This document shows, piece after piece, positions 1-8,512 of a DNA stretch of 64,000 nucleotides (positions are counted from its first letter, which is position 1; each line of letters begins with the position of its first letter). The translations under genes and the position numbers were made by a program. Where the stretch lies: the NCBI RefSeq assembly GCF_014268495.2, contig NZ_CP077087.1, positions 4,343,501 through 4,407,500 on the forward strand. Reading direction: 5' to 3'. The DNA is from Pseudomonas monsensis (lineage in GTDB: Bacteria; Pseudomonadota; Gammaproteobacteria; Pseudomonadales; Pseudomonadaceae). The notes below the pieces were generated by a model. That model was not told where the DNA came from, searched no databases, and was given only the letters and a program-made list of their open reading frames with translations.

Positions 1-1026
1 CCCGTCGAGCAATACATCTTGCGCAACAGCCACGGTATGCAAGCCACCGTCATCACCTACGGCGCGACCCTGCAATCGCTGAAAGTCGCCGACAAGCACG
101 GCAAGTTCGACGATGTGGTGCTTGGTTTCGACGATGTGCAGGGCTATCAGAAAGGCACCGCGTACTTCGGCGCGACCATCGGGCGCTTCGGCAATCGCCT
201 GGCTGACGGCGCGTTCGAACTCGACGGCAAACGCTATCAAGTGCCGCAAAACGACAAGACCAACGCGCTGCACGGTGGCCCGCTGGGCTTTGACAAGAAG
301 GTCTGGCAGGCGCAGGAAACCCGGGACAAGGATTCAGTGGGCGTGACCCTGACTTATCTGTCGGCGGACGGTGAAATGGGTTTCCCCGGCAACCTCACCA
401 CCGAGGTGACCTATCGCCTCACCGACAACAACGAACTGCGCATCGACTACAAGGCCAGCACCGACAAGCCGACCGTGCTCAACCTGACCAACCACAGCTA
501 CTTCAATCTCGCCGGCGCCGGCAATGGCGACATTCTCAAACAGGTCGCGACCTTGCACGCCAGTCATTACACCCCGGTCACCGCCAAGCTGATCCCGACC
601 GGCGAACTGGCCCCCGTGGCGGGCACGCCAATGGATTTCAGCAAACCAACCGCGATCGGTACGCACATCAAGGCTGATCATCCGCAGCTGAAATTTGCCG
701 AGCCAAAACAGGGTGGGTTTGATTTCAACTGGGCGCTGGATACCAAGGGCGATATCAGTAAGGTTGCCACTGAGGTGAGTGACCCGCAGTCCGGTCGCGT
801 TCTGCAGCTGTTCACCACGGAACCTGGCTTGCAGTTCTACACCAGTAACTTCCTCGACGGCACGGTCAAGGGCAAGGGTGGCAAGGTCTATCCGCACTGG
901 GGCGCGTTTACCCTGGAGACACAGCACTATCCGGATTCGCCGAATCAGCCGAATTTCCCGAGTACTCGGCTTGATCCGGGGCAGGCTTATAAGCAGAGCG
1001 TGGTGCTGAAGTTCTCCGCTAAATAA
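1..1026 (+). CDS. galM: Aldose 1-epimerase (galactose mutarotase), 5' end outside the window
   Basis: Interconverts alpha and beta anomers of aldoses such as galactose and glucose. The frame is open to base 1, so the true start and probably a signal peptide lie upstream; a TTG at 19 is not a credible start. The visible 341 residues carry the family core: LHGGPLGF near residue 90, the catalytic histidine in NHSYFNL near 165, and the catalytic glutamate region LETQHYPD near the C-terminus. Sequence after the epimerase core is minimal, so this is a single-domain enzyme. A strong hairpin at 1041-1065 follows the stop. The family assignment is firm; the cellular location (periplasm or cytoplasm) cannot be judged because the N-terminus is missing. 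Confidence 0.93.
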   Translation, partial: PVEQYILRNSHGMQATVITYGATLQSLKVADKHGKFDDVVLGFDDVQGYQKGTAYFGATIGRFGNRLADGAFELDGKRYQVPQNDKTNALHGGPLGFDKKVWQAQETRDKDSVGVTLTYLSADGEMGFPGNLTTEVTYRLTDNNELRIDYKASTDKPTVLNLTNHSYFNLAGAGNGDILKQVATLHASHYTPVTAKLIPTGELAPVAGTPMDFSKPTAIGTHIKADHPQLKFAEPKQGGFDFNWALDTKGDISKVATEVSDPQSGRVLQLFTTEPGLQFYTSNFLDGTVKGKGGKVYPHWGAFTLETQHYPDSPNQPNFPSTRLDPGQAYKQSVVLKFSAK

Positions 1027-1040
1027 CCTCCAACGCTGAT

Positions 1041-1065
1041 CGTTCCCACGCAGAGCGTGGGAACG
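1041..1065. terminator. Hairpin between convergent galM and the small secreted-protein gene
   Basis: An 11-bp perfect stem, CGTTCCCACGC (1041-1051) against GCGTGGGAACG (1055-1065), with a 3-base loop. It lies in the 48 bp between two convergent stop codons, so it may end transcription in both directions. There is no clear T-run. The same motif is widely scattered in Pseudomonas intergenic DNA. Confidence 0.6.
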
Positions 1066-1074
1066 CTCGATGGA

Positions 1075-1470
1075 TTACAGCCCCACACGCTCCAATCCCT
1101 GGCGCATGCCTTGATCCGCCTGCGCGCACCATTGCTTGAGCGTCAGACTCGGCGGCAGATTGGCCTCCAGGCTTTTGTATTCACCATCGGCAAACACCTC
1201 ACCCTTACGACCATGGGCCTCATTCTTGTCGCCATCGCTTTTGTCCATCTGACCTGGAACACCGGCAACATACGCCACCATTTTATTGGCGTTCACTGTG
1301 CTTTCAGCTTTCAGGAAGCCCTTGTCCACGCAATGGTTAATCAGCCCGGACATGTTGCGCCCAGTGTCGTACATCCCTTTCAACGTAGCGGCATCCAGCT
1401 CTTCTGCGTGAGCGACATTGACAGTGCCGATAGCGGCGATCAGTGCGAGGATCAAAGCGGTGTTCTTCAT
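1075..1470 (-). CDS. Small secreted protein of unknown function
   Basis: 131 residues. The first 22 residues look like a Sec signal peptide: a KN basic start, a hydrophobic stretch and an AHA cleavage site. The mature part of about 109 residues has only two cysteines (in NHCVDKG and QWCAQAD), spaced widely enough to form one disulfide, so it is probably periplasmic. I do not recognise the family. It is the last gene of the minus-strand set that includes the PAAR protein, the immunity protein and the AHH toxin, which makes a role linked to toxin delivery or protection possible, but the sequence does not prove it. The start has a plausible ribosome site upstream (AAAGGAATAAAC). Confidence 0.75.
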   Translation of the reverse strand: MKNTALILALIAAIGTVNVAHAEELDAATLKGMYDTGRNMSGLINHCVDKGFLKAESTVNANKMVAYVAGVPGQMDKSDGDKNEAHGRKGEVFADGEYKSLEANLPPSLTLKQWCAQADQGMRQGLERVGL

Positions 1471-1550
1471 GTTTATTCCTTTAATGGATGAAGCCAGGTT
1501 GTTTACTTGCGGTATTCATGAGAGCGAACGAAGAGCTCACCCTCGCGAAT

Positions 1551-1814
1551 TCAACTGACCACCGCTCCTTTCGGGCCACTGGCAATCAGCGCGGCCCCGC
1601 AGGCGGTCTTCATGCCGTCCAGCGCGATGGGCGTGCCATCGACGGTGTAGGTGCTGCTACCTTCGGTTATCGGAAAAATGCCTTTGCACAGAGGACAGCT
1701 GACTTTGTGACCAAGCCCGGCGATGGGCTTGCCGTTGAGGTCGGTTCGGGAGAAGGCTTCGAGCACCTTGCCACCATGGGTTGTGGAGTCGCCCAAGCGA
1801 ATGGCGTCTTTCAT
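1551..1814 (-). CDS. PAAR domain protein (type VI secretion spike tip)
   Basis: 87 residues, the usual size of a stand-alone PAAR protein. PAAR proteins cap the VgrG spike of the type VI secretion system and sharpen it or carry toxins. The sequence begins with the typical RLGDSTTHGGKV segment and contains HKVSCPLCKG and VDGTPIALDGMKTACGA, which supply the histidines and cysteines expected to bind the single zinc at the tip. AAAGGAG sits 6 bases before the ATG. There is no toxin fusion on this polypeptide, but an AHH nuclease gene and its immunity gene lie just upstream on the same strand, so this PAAR could deliver that toxin. No vgrG, hcp or adaptor gene is present in the window. Confidence 0.88.
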   Translation of the reverse strand: MKDAIRLGDSTTHGGKVLEAFSRTDLNGKPIAGLGHKVSCPLCKGIFPITEGSSTYTVDGTPIALDGMKTACGAALIASGPKGAVVS

Positions 1815-2012
1815 GTTGTCACTCCTTTGACCAAGTTACTCAGGCATCCAAATGTCTTCTGACCCTTGGGTATCGATGATGAATTTTTCGCCCGTTGAGA
1901 ATCACGCTGGTTGATCGCAATGACAAACTGCTTGACCTTCACGAAGGCTCGCAATCCGTAAGCAAGCCGCGCGGAATTCACTGGTGATTGCAACTGCGTC
2001 AACCTTTCACAT

Positions 2013-2627
2013 TCAAATTGGCTTGATAGCCGACCAAAGAACGCTTTCCAAAGGCGTAAAATTTACTCCTTTAATATCTTTTGCAAGCTCTTTGAATATG
2101 CGCGAGCAAATAGGTGTATTACTTCCTGAAATCAACCCCTTGAATTTGAACAGATCACGCTTGAAGTCGGGAGGTAATACCAATTTTTTGAACCTGAAAA
2201 TCAACCCATCCTCTTCTATGAAAGTAGAAGCAGGATCAGTCTCCGAGCGCGCATCCAACTCTTCAAAAAGTACGGCATTGTAGCTTTTTGATGAAATAGT
2301 TTCCCCACCTTTGGAAACCACTTGAATAGGCACAGCGTCAGTAACACCTACGTCCAGTTCGCTACAAACAGACATGAAATCATCACTGACTATGTAGAAA
2401 CGCGCCACACTGCGTATATCGAAATCATAGAACTTATCTTTAGAAATAAGCACCATACCTTCTGGATAGGGCGTGTGTGTTTTGTAATGGATTTTCTCCG
2501 CATACCAAGGAAAAAAGCCATGCTCGACACCTTTGGTATCTGAGTAAAATTTATCGTAGAGATCTGCCTGTAAGAAGCCAGCCGGGCAACCAGGCTCTTC
2601 CTTTTGAGAAAGCACGTAATATTCCAT
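2013..2627 (-). CDS. Imm11-family immunity protein (DUF1629)
   Basis: 204 residues, starting MEYYVLSQ, matching the Imm11/DUF1629 family found beside toxin genes in contact-dependent and type VI systems. It ends in the family-like GVNFTPLESVLW segment. The gene begins 16 bases after the stop of the AHH nuclease gene and has a strong AAGGAGAAG ribosome site, so the two form a toxin-immunity pair in one transcript. There is no signal peptide or membrane segment; it would act in the cytoplasm on the nuclease. The DNA is clearly richer in A and T than the flanking housekeeping genes, a sign of transfer. Family call is from remembered sequence pattern; the exact toxin partner is inferred from position. 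Confidence 0.72.
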   Translation of the reverse strand: MEYYVLSQKEEPGCPAGFLQADLYDKFYSDTKGVEHGFFPWYAEKIHYKTHTPYPEGMVLISKDKFYDFDIRSVARFYIVSDDFMSVCSELDVGVTDAVPIQVVSKGGETISSKSYNAVLFEELDARSETDPASTFIEEDGLIFRFKKLVLPPDFKRDLFKFKGLISGSNTPICSRIFKELAKDIKGVNFTPLESVLWSAIKPI

Positions 2628-2643
2628 AAACCCTTCTCCTTGC

Positions 2644-2982
2644 TTATCTAAGTCGGCGTTGTTTTGTGCCAGGCACCGAAAGGCTTGCTCTTAATCTTGT
2701 CTGTATCGCGGATATCTGAGTTCGCGCCTGTGCTTCGTCGATGACACCAGCCTCATATTTGCTTTTGACGGTCGTTACCATGTTGTTAACCATCGGGCTA
2801 TAGACCTTACCCTGCGATCCGCAATGGTAAAAAACGCGCTTGGTTTTCTTAGCCTGATCCGCACTGTCGGGCATCAACAAACCGTTTTCTTTCTTATCCC
2901 GCTCTCCACCCATCCCTATATCCAAGAAGAAACTGGCTTGCCGTCCCCATACTTCCTCGGGGATGAGGTGATGCGCCTGCAT
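2644..2982 (-). CDS. AHH-family nuclease toxin module, lacking an N-terminal delivery region
   Basis: 112 residues beginning MQAHHLIPEEVWG, the signature of the AHH superfamily of HNH-like toxin nucleases, followed by DIGMGGERD, ENGLLMP and FYHCGSQGKVYS, which supply the second conserved histidine region. AHH domains are normally the C-terminal end of a larger PAAR, VgrG, Rhs or filamentous protein. Here the frame continues six codons above the ATG (IVTHDK) and then meets a TAG at 3001-3003, and no ribosome site precedes the ATG. The module is therefore either a stand-alone effector with a weak start or the stump of a longer toxin. Immunity gene follows 16 bases downstream. Confidence 0.7.
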   Translation of the reverse strand: MQAHHLIPEEVWGRQASFFLDIGMGGERDKKENGLLMPDSADQAKKTKRVFYHCGSQGKVYSPMVNNMVTTVKSKYEAGVIDEAQARTQISAIQTRLRASLSVPGTKQRRLR

Positions 2983-3200
2983 TTTGTCATGAGTAACGAT
3001 CTACGTGGCCTGCAGAGACTTACCGGCTGGAAAACAGGCAAAGCACTGCGCAACTTCTTGCGCACTTGTACGGGTAGAGGAATAAAGAAAGAGAGCGAAA
3101 TGCAAAATACAGGCTGCGATCTCTTGCTTTTGAACCCCATGGAACCCCTGCGCTATCCTGCTGCCCACTAAGGTATCGACCATCAGCACAGGAGGTTGGC

Positions 3201-4022
3201 ATGCGTACCCTCGAACTCGCAGGCGTGCAGGTTCCAGTGATTGGCCAGGGCACCTGGCACATGGGCGAAGACCGTGCAGCGCACACGCGTGAAGTGGCTG
3301 CGTTGCGCCAAGGTATCGAACTGGGCATGACCCTGATCGACACCGCAGAAATGTACGCCGAGGGCGGTGCCGAAGCAGTCGTCGGCCAAGCCATCGCCGG
3401 CCTGCGCGACCGGGTATTTCTGGTCAGCAAGGTCTACCCGCACAACGCCAGTCGCACAGGCATCCCCCAGGCGTGCGAGCGCAGCCTGCGGCGGCTCGGC
3501 ACCGATTACATCGACCTCTATCTGCTGCATTGGCGCGGCCAGTACCCACTGGAAGAAACCGTCGAAGCCTTCGAACGTCTGCGCGCGGACGGCAAGATCG
3601 GCCGTTGGGGCGTGTCGAATTTCGATGTCGACGACCTCGAAGAACTGTCCAGTTCGGCCTGCGCCACCAATCAGGTGCTGTACAACCTCGAAGAACGCGG
3701 CATCGAATTCGACCTGCTGCCGTGGTCACAGCAACAGCGCATGCCGCTGATGGCCTACTGCCCGATCGGTCAGGCTGGTGCGATGCTCGCCGAGCCGGTA
3801 CTGAACACGATTGCCGCTCGTCACGGCGTGACCCCGGCACAGGTTTCGCTGGCGTGGATTCTGCGTCAGGATGGTGTGATTGCGATTCCCAAGGCTGTCC
3901 GCCCGGAACACGTGCAACTCAATGCACAAGCGGCGCAGCTGCAACTGGAGGCCGGGGATCTGGCGGCGCTGGACGAGGTATTCAAGGCGCCACAACGCAA
4001 GCAGCGGCTGGCGATGGTCTGA
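3201..4022 (+). CDS. Aldo/keto reductase
   Basis: 273 residues, an NADPH-dependent (beta/alpha)8 barrel oxidoreductase of the bacterial diketogluconate-reductase-like group. The catalytic tetrad is visible as D47 and Y52 in LIDTAEMYAEG, K77 in LVSKVYPHN and H110 in DLYLLHWRG. The second half shows GRWGVSNFD and the cofactor-binding IPKAVRPEH segment. AGGAGG lies 6 bases before the ATG. The substrate cannot be told from sequence. A DUF1810 gene starts 28 bases after the stop and may be cotranscribed. Confidence 0.92.
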   Translation: MRTLELAGVQVPVIGQGTWHMGEDRAAHTREVAALRQGIELGMTLIDTAEMYAEGGAEAVVGQAIAGLRDRVFLVSKVYPHNASRTGIPQACERSLRRLGTDYIDLYLLHWRGQYPLEETVEAFERLRADGKIGRWGVSNFDVDDLEELSSSACATNQVLYNLEERGIEFDLLPWSQQQRMPLMAYCPIGQAGAMLAEPVLNTIAARHGVTPAQVSLAWILRQDGVIAIPKAVRPEHVQLNAQAAQLQLEAGDLAALDEVFKAPQRKQRLAMV

Positions 4023-4050
4023 GTCGCTGGCCGCTGGCGAGGGCTTCGTC

Positions 4051-4521
4051 ATGAGAAGCACTGATCAGTACGACCCGTTCCACCTGCAACGTTTCGTCCA
4101 GGCCCAGGACCCGGTGTTCGAACGGGTCCAACGCGAACTCGACGAGGGCCGCAAACGCAGCCACTGGATGTGGTTTGTGTTCCCGCAGCTCGCCGGCCTG
4201 GGAGGCAGCGAGATGTCCCGACGCTTCGCCATTCAGTCCGCCGAGGAAGCACGGGCCTATCTGGCCCACGACCTGCTCGGCGCGCGGCTGCGAACCTGTA
4301 CGCAGTTGGTACTGAAGGTGCATCAGCGCTCGATTGCCGAAATTTTCGGCCACCCCGATGACCTGAAATTTCACTCCTCGATGACTCTGTTTGCGCAGTT
4401 CAGCGCCGAGGACTGTCCGTTCAATCAGGCACTCGAACGCTACTTCCACGGCATCCTCGACGAATGGACCCTGCAACTGCTGGACTCAAAACAGGCCCAG
4501 TTGCCCCCCGATCAGGGTTGA
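4051..4521 (+). CDS. DUF1810 family protein
   Basis: 156 residues, the normal length for DUF1810 (calpastatin-like annotation in databases). Family features seen: DPFHLQRFVQAQ at the N-terminus, SHWMWFVFPQLAGLG, a LLGARL segment, FGHPDDLKFHSSMTLF and a C-terminal WTLQLL. The biochemical function is unknown. I start at 4051 because the frame above it reads only through the end of the neighbouring reductase. Its last 36 bases overlap the 3' end of polB on the other strand. Confidence 0.87.
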   Translation: MRSTDQYDPFHLQRFVQAQDPVFERVQRELDEGRKRSHWMWFVFPQLAGLGGSEMSRRFAIQSAEEARAYLAHDLLGARLRTCTQLVLKVHQRSIAEIFGHPDDLKFHSSMTLFAQFSAEDCPFNQALERYFHGILDEWTLQLLDSKQAQLPPDQG

Positions 4522-6846
4522 GAAATCGTCGTCGACAAACGGCAGGATCGCGTCCGCCACCGGTTGCAGCTGGCGGGTGATGTAGTGGTCGTAGTCGATC
4601 GCGGCACGACGCACTTCCAACGGCTCCGGCCCGGCCAGGGTGATCACGTAACTGATCCAGCCGCCGTTTTGATACTGCCGTGGGCGACCGTGCCCGGCGT
4701 TGTATTCATCGGCCAGCCGGGCGGCGCGCACATGCGGTGGCACGTTGCGCTCGTAGTCATCGAGGGTACGCCGCAGGCGCTTGCGGTAGACCAGCCGATC
4801 ATCGAACGCTCCGGCAAGGGTTTTGCGCACGTAGTCGCGCACGTAATCCTGATAGGGCTTGCGCTGGAAGATGCGCTCGTACAGTTCCTGCTGGAACTGC
4901 CGGGCCAGCAGCGACCAGTCGGTGCGCACGGTTTCCAGGCCTTTGTAGACCATTTCCTCACTGCCGTCGGCGCGGCTCACCAGGCCGGCGTAGCGCTTCT
5001 TGCTGCCCTCCTCCGCGCCCCGAATCGTCGGCATCAGGAAGCGCTTGTAATGAATTTCGTATTGCAGTTCGAGAGCACTTTCCAAGCCGTATTCATCACG
5101 CACATGGGCACGCCACCAGTCGTTGACGTGCTTGACCAGCGCGTGGCCGATGTTCGCCGCTTCTTCCTGGCCATGCGGGCGACGCAGCCAGACAAAGGTC
5201 GAATCGGTGTCGCCGTAGATCACCGCGTGGCCCTGCGCTTCAATCAGCTGGCGGGTGCGCAGCATGATTTCGTGGCCGCGCAGGGTGATCGACGACGCCA
5301 GCCGCGTATCGAAAAACCGGCAACCGCTGGAACCGAGCACGCCGTAGAAGGCGTTCATGATGATCTTCAGCGCCTGCGACAGCGGCGCATTGTGCTCTCG
5401 CTTGGCGGTCTCGCGCCCTTCGGCCACGCGCGCAACGATGGACGGCAGACAATGCCGGGTACGCGAGAAGCGGGCGCCACGGAAACCCGGCACCGAATCG
5501 GTATCGTCCGGGTGCTGCAGGCCTTCGATCAGCCCCACCGGGTCGATCAGAAAAGTACGGATGATCGACGGGTACAGGCTCTTGTAGTCGAGCACCAGCA
5601 CCGACTCGTACAGCCCCGGTTGCGAATCCATGACGAAACCGCCGGGGCTGGCCTGCGGCGGGTTGGTGCCCAGATTGGGCGCGACGAAACCCTGGCGGTG
5701 CATCAGCGGCATATACAAATGGGTGAACGCCGCCACCGAGCCGCCGCTGCGATCCGCCGGCAACCCGGTAACACTGGCGCGTTCGAGCAAAAACGTCAGC
5801 AGCTCGGTCTTGGCAAAGATCCGTGTGACCAGTTCGCAGTCCTTGAGGTTGTATTTGGCCAGCGCCGGTTTGTCCTCGGCGAACATGCGGTTGATTTCGT
5901 CCATGCGCTGGTACGGATTGTCGATCGACTTGCCTTCGCCGAGCAGGGTTTGCGCGACGTTTTCCAGGCTGAACGAGGGGAAACTCCAGGTCGCCGAGCG
6001 CAGGGATTCGATGCCATCGATGATCAGCCGCCCCGCCGCCGCAGCGAAATAATGGTTGCGGCTGCCGTGTTCGCGCCATTGCATCTCTTCACCGCCACGG
6101 CCGATTTTCAGCGGCACGCCAAGACGCCGCGCGTGCTCGTGGAGAATGCGCAGATCGAACTGCACGACGTTCCAGCCGATGATTGCGTCAGGGTCGTGGC
6201 GGGCAAACCAGTCGTTGAGTTTTTTCAGGATGACGGTGCGTGAGTCGCAGTATTCAAGGTCGAAATCGACGCTGCTCGCATCACCGTTGGGCGCGCCGAG
6301 CATGTACACCTGCCGCTGGCCGCAGCCTTCGAGGGCGATGGAATACAGCTCGCCGGTTTCCGTGGTTTCGATGTCCAGCGAGACCAGGCGCAGGTTCGGC
6401 CGGTATGTCGGGTCGGGTTTGAGGTGAGCGTCGAGCAAGACGCCGTCAGCATCGGGCGTGCCACTGAACAGCACCGGCGCCGTGATGAAACGCTCCATCA
6501 GGTAGCGTTCCGGCGGGCGCACGTCAGCCTCGAACACGTCGACGCCGGCGCGGCTGAGCGCGCTTTCCAGACGCATCAACTGGCCGTGTTGCTGGCAATA
6601 CAGGCCGAGGACCGGGCGATGTTCGAAATCCTGCAGAGCCAGCGGGCGCAGTTCCACGTGCTTTTCGTCGTGCAGCAGGCGCTCGGCCGCTTCGCGCTGT
6701 GCGGCAGGGATAAACGCCACCGATGTCTGCGGCGCCAACCGCACGCGACGCGGCCCGGCGTCGGTTGCCAGCCAGAATTCGACTTCGGTGCCCGCCGGGG
6801 TATCGCGCCAATGCCGGGTCAGGACGAAACCCTGCTGTAAATCCAC
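4486..6846 (-). CDS. polB: DNA polymerase II (family B, damage-inducible type)
   Basis: 786 residues, close to E. coli Pol II (783). Family B polymerase with 3'-5' proofreading that acts in replication restart and lesion bypass. The exonuclease motifs are intact: D158/E160 in SLDIETT, GWNVVQFDL near 224-232, and Y332..D336 in YNLKDCE. The polymerase motifs are DYKSLYPSI (A, near 420), KIIMNAFYG (B, near 494) and YGDTDS (C, near 544). The open frame runs up to 7056, but the family begins near VDLQQGF; a GAGG sits 8 bases before the GTG at 6846, with a second GTG just ahead at 6849. I see no clear LexA box upstream. The 3' end overlaps DUF1810 convergently. Confidence 0.94.
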   Translation of the reverse strand: MDLQQGFVLTRHWRDTPAGTEVEFWLATDAGPRRVRLAPQTSVAFIPAAQREAAERLLHDEKHVELRPLALQDFEHRPVLGLYCQQHGQLMRLESALSRAGVDVFEADVRPPERYLMERFITAPVLFSGTPDADGVLLDAHLKPDPTYRPNLRLVSLDIETTETGELYSIALEGCGQRQVYMLGAPNGDASSVDFDLEYCDSRTVILKKLNDWFARHDPDAIIGWNVVQFDLRILHEHARRLGVPLKIGRGGEEMQWREHGSRNHYFAAAAGRLIIDGIESLRSATWSFPSFSLENVAQTLLGEGKSIDNPYQRMDEINRMFAEDKPALAKYNLKDCELVTRIFAKTELLTFLLERASVTGLPADRSGGSVAAFTHLYMPLMHRQGFVAPNLGTNPPQASPGGFVMDSQPGLYESVLVLDYKSLYPSIIRTFLIDPVGLIEGLQHPDDTDSVPGFRGARFSRTRHCLPSIVARVAEGRETAKREHNAPLSQALKIIMNAFYGVLGSSGCRFFDTRLASSITLRGHEIMLRTRQLIEAQGHAVIYGDTDSTFVWLRRPHGQEEAANIGHALVKHVNDWWRAHVRDEYGLESALELQYEIHYKRFLMPTIRGAEEGSKKRYAGLVSRADGSEEMVYKGLETVRTDWSLLARQFQQELYERIFQRKPYQDYVRDYVRKTLAGAFDDRLVYRKRLRRTLDDYERNVPPHVRAARLADEYNAGHGRPRQYQNGGWISYVITLAGPEPLEVRRAAIDYDHYITRQLQPVADAILPFVDDDFSTLIGGQLGLF

Positions 6847-7024
6847 CACTGCGACCTCAGGAATTGAAACAGAGCCGCATTCTACGCTCCGCACTTCACA
6901 ACACTGAATGGGGATTTTTTCCGCATATGACGTTTTTTGCGTGCTATCTGCCGCTTTGCCACCTTGCCCTGCGCGCTTGCGTCTACGATGCTTGAATAAC
7001 AACGACAACACCTGAGTAACCGCC

Positions 7025-7465
7025 ATGAAGACCGTCGCCCAACTGCTCAAGCTCAAAGATCAGAAAAATCAGGAAGTGCATCAGATCAAGCCTGATCACA
7101 TGGTGCTCGAAGCGCTGATGAAGATGGCCGAGAAAAACGTCGGCGCCCTGCTGGTGGTCGAAGACGACAAAGTGGTCGGCATCATCAGTGAACGCGATTA
7201 CGCGCGCAAACTGGTGCTGCATGGACGCTCGTCGGTGGGCACACCGGTGCGCGACATCATGGTGGCGAACGTGATCACCGTGGACACCCATCAAACCGTC
7301 GACACCTGCCTGGGCATCATGTCCGACAAACGCCTGCGCCATTTGCCGGTGGTGGAGAACGGCAAGCTGATCGGCTTGCTGTCGATCGGTGACCTGGTCA
7401 AGGAAGCCATTGCCGAACAGGCCGAGCTGATCAGGCAGCTGGAGCAGTACATTCGCGGGGAATAA
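7025..7465 (+). CDS. CBS-domain pair protein
   Basis: 146 residues made of two CBS domains and little else: the first near residues 15-65 (ending VVGIISERDYARKL), the second near 75-130 (ending LIGLLSIGDLVK). CBS pairs bind adenosine nucleotides (AMP, ATP, SAM or NADH) and usually regulate a partner; the stand-alone form is common in proteobacteria. The gene lies about 180 bases from divergent polB and the intervening stretch presumably holds both promoters. A hairpin at 7483-7504 ends it. The ligand and partner are unknown. Confidence 0.9.
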   Translation: MKTVAQLLKLKDQKNQEVHQIKPDHMVLEALMKMAEKNVGALLVVEDDKVVGIISERDYARKLVLHGRSSVGTPVRDIMVANVITVDTHQTVDTCLGIMSDKRLRHLPVVENGKLIGLLSIGDLVKEAIAEQAELIRQLEQYIRGE

Positions 7466-7482
7466 TCCCCGAAGCCCCCTGT

Positions 7483-7504
7483 AGGAGTGAGCCTGCTCAC
7501 TCCT
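7483..7504. terminator. Hairpin between convergent CBS and GST genes
   Basis: AGGAGTGAG (7483-7491) pairs with CTCACTCCT (7496-7504) across a 4-base loop. It looks like a collapsed half of the GTAGGAGTGAG class of REP seen elsewhere in the window, and it lies between two convergent stops. Confidence 0.55.
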
Positions 7505-7525
7505 GCATTTGGTTTTGCGGTGTGA

Positions 7526-8149
7526 TCAAGAAGGCCAATGCCGGGCGAATACCGGCGCCAGCACCGGATGCCGGTCAATCCGCTGCAACCACGCATAAAA
7601 CCCCGGTCGCGTCTGACGCAAATGCTCACGGCTGCCGGCCCAGCGTGTGACCACCGCCGCCAGTACATCCAGCGCGCCGGGCGTTTCGTCATCCAGGTAC
7701 AACTCGGCGGAAAACTGGTCGGCAAACACCTCCCAACTCCAATGCAAACGCTCACGCGTGCCAGCCACCAGGTTCTGCCGCGAGGCTTCGTCGGGCATCA
7801 GCAGCCAGCGCTCGGGGTAGTCGATGACACCGATCGCCGCGTAGCAATTGCTGACGATGTAGACCAGGCCGCGAATCGCCTGATCACGATCCTCTGCCTG
7901 GGGCGGCAGCAAACCGGACTTGGGAAACGTCAGGCCCAGATGAATCAGGATCGCCGCGCTCTCGGTGATGACACTGCCGTCAGGCAGTTTCAAGGTCGGT
8001 ATCTGCTTGAGTGGATTGAGCTGGGCCAACGCCTCGGCGGCTTCGGTGCTGGCTTCGATATCAATGAAACGGTAAGCGATCTGGCACAGTTCCAGCGCCG
8101 CTTCGATGGCGGCTGCGCCTGAGTTTCTGTGCCCGTAGAGCTGGTACAT
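7526..8149 (-). CDS. Glutathione S-transferase family protein
   Basis: 207 residues. The N-terminal thioredoxin-like half begins MYQLYGHRNSGAAA and contains the cis-proline segment LKQIPTLKLPDG followed by ITESAAIL, where the E-S pair contacts the glutathione gamma-glutamyl group. The all-helical second half follows. The start at 8149 matches the family; codons above it read through intergenic DNA. Substrate not predictable. The nearest relatives seem to be the GstA/YfcG-like bacterial class, by pattern only. Confidence 0.87.
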   Translation of the reverse strand: MYQLYGHRNSGAAAIEAALELCQIAYRFIDIEASTEAAEALAQLNPLKQIPTLKLPDGSVITESAAILIHLGLTFPKSGLLPPQAEDRDQAIRGLVYIVSNCYAAIGVIDYPERWLLMPDEASRQNLVAGTRERLHWSWEVFADQFSAELYLDDETPGALDVLAAVVTRWAGSREHLRQTRPGFYAWLQRIDRHPVLAPVFARHWPS

Positions 8150-8404
8150 ATCCAATCCCCCCCGAAAAGACCATTGCCACAGGGTAGATGGCTGTAGCGT
8201 GGGTGTAGAAAAAATCTGTCTGTGTATCGGTTTTGGCACGGTTTTCCCATGCATTCGCGACTTGCGAATTCAAACCTCGCAAAACAGCGCTGGCGGTGCC
8301 CATCCCGCACCAAGAGCAATCATCGAACGCTATCCGCGTTCTTGTAAGGTGCGATACCGAACCAAAAGTTCGTGTATCCGAGCTGGCAACAAGGAGTTCA
8401 CCGC

Positions 8405-8512
8405 GTGAATCTTCAAACGTATTGCCGCATCACGTCCCGTTGGTATCCATTGGCGCAAAGCCGAGTTAGCCGGAACAGCTCCGGCCATCCACACGTTTAC
8501 CTTATTACCTGA
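8405..8512 (+). CDS. Possible small protein or leader peptide, unrecognised
   Basis: A 35-codon frame from GTG, preceded by AAGGAG 8 bases upstream. The product starts MNLQTYCRITSRWYP and is basic and hydrophilic, with no signal peptide. I recognise no family. The good ribosome site is the only positive evidence; a chance frame is quite possible. Confidence 0.2.
   Translation: MNLQTYCRITSRWYPLAQSRVSRNSSGHPHVYLIT

Noticed and set aside
1811..2002. 63-codon minus-strand frame directly before the PAAR gene
   Set aside because: It ends by overlapping the PAAR start and simply includes the PAAR ribosome site. It has no family resemblance.
4564..6243. 559-codon plus-strand frame opposite polB
   Set aside because: Antisense to a complete family B polymerase with all exonuclease and polymerase motifs.
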